Positions 4,852 through 5,120 of a stretch of DNA of 5,120 nucleotides are shown piece after piece (the stretch's first letter is position 1; every line of letters starts with the position of its first letter). The stretch lies in the NCBI GenBank assembly GCA_002305235.1, contig DBQL01000130.1:1-5120 (forward strand), given 5' to 3'. A program made the translations under genes and the position numbers. The notes under the pieces are model-generated. The model did not search any database. It saw only the letters and a list, made by a program, of their open reading frames with translations, and was not told the origin of the DNA. The stretch comes from Prevotella sp. UBA1395 (GTDB lineage Bacteria; Bacteroidota; Bacteroidia; Bacteroidales; Bacteroidaceae).

Positions 4852-5120
4852 ATGAACAATTCTGAGACAAGGAAAAACCCTTTTATGGAGCCATATAACA
4901 CGCTCCATAACACTACCCCATTCCATAAAATCAAATTCGAGGACTACGAGGAGGCTTTCATGGAGGGAATACGCCGCGATAATGAGTCGATAGACAAGAT
5001 TGTGAACAATCCCGAGGAACCGACATTCTACAATACCATCTCCGTGGAAGACAAGTCGAAAGGTCCGCACTATTATGATCTGCTCGACAGGGTGTCGACA
5101 GTGTTCTCCTGCATGATGAG
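4852..5120 (+). CDS. dcp: M3-family peptidyl-dipeptidase (Dcp-like), 5' part only
   Basis: The open frame starts at ATG 4852 and runs off the window after 89 full codons with no stop. The N-terminal sequence NPFMEPYNTLHNTTPF, the helix FEDYEEAFMEGIRRDNESID, the block NNPEEPTFYNTI and DRVSTVFSCMM are characteristic of the N-terminal helical region of oligopeptidase A/Dcp-type M3 zinc metallopeptidases. These enzymes remove C-terminal dipeptides or degrade short peptides. The HExxH zinc site of the family lies far downstream and cannot be checked. There is no signal peptide or lipobox, so a cytoplasmic enzyme is expected, although many Bacteroidota relatives are exported. Between the conserved TI block and LLDRV lies a polar stretch, VEDKSKGPHYYD, that looks different from the usual short ALE-type linker. 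The choice between Dcp and other M3 members rests on the N-terminus alone. Confidence 0.85.
   Translation, partial: MNNSETRKNPFMEPYNTLHNTTPFHKIKFEDYEEAFMEGIRRDNESIDKIVNNPEEPTFYNTISVEDKSKGPHYYDLLDRVSTVFSCMM

Overview
The window looks like chromosomal DNA of a Bacteroidales bacterium, probably Prevotellaceae. The evidence is the Bacteroidota-type promoter motif TAnnTTTG upstream of three transcription units, the lack of clear Shine-Dalgarno sequences, and several gene families (DUF4199, DUF6452, DUF6048) that I know essentially only from Bacteroidota. The genus is inferred from family composition and moderate GC content, not demonstrated.

Left edge (1-260, minus strand): a small stable-RNA unit reads leftwards. 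From its promoter side it holds a -7 element, a short GAAA-tetraloop hairpin, the small SRP RNA (ffs), tRNA-Thr(UGU) with an encoded CCA, and a 20-bp perfect hairpin terminator whose stem begins inside the CCA. The SRP RNA was identified from its S-domain core, CAGG-AUG-GGAA-CAU-AGCA, which matches the universal layout with a GGAA tetraloop.

Centre (345-4767, plus strand): a divergent promoter drives six tightly packed genes. They are a four-helix DUF4199 membrane protein, a GT2 polyprenyl-phosphate-type glycosyltransferase with two C-terminal membrane helices, a DUF6452 lipoprotein, a DUF6048 outer-membrane barrel-like protein, an ApbE-type FAD:protein FMN transferase, and a Crp/Fnr-family regulator. 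Spacings are 13, 1, -53, 1 and 16 nt, so the genes are probably co-transcribed. Five of the six products are predicted to be in or at the cell envelope. The likely themes are lipid-linked sugar synthesis at the inner membrane, an outer-membrane lipoprotein/barrel pair, and extracytoplasmic flavinylation. The joint function of the set is not known to me. A dyad in the operon promoter (354-371) is a plausible operator.

Right edge (4768-5120, plus strand): a new promoter and the first 89 codons of an M3-family peptidyl-dipeptidase (Dcp-like), cut by the window end.

I saw no mobile element, CRISPR array, phage gene or obvious defence system. Most of the window is ordinary core-genome content. 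The most interesting parts are the envelope operon of partly uncharacterised families, its dyad-containing promoter with an almost absent leader, and the compact SRP RNA/tRNA unit.
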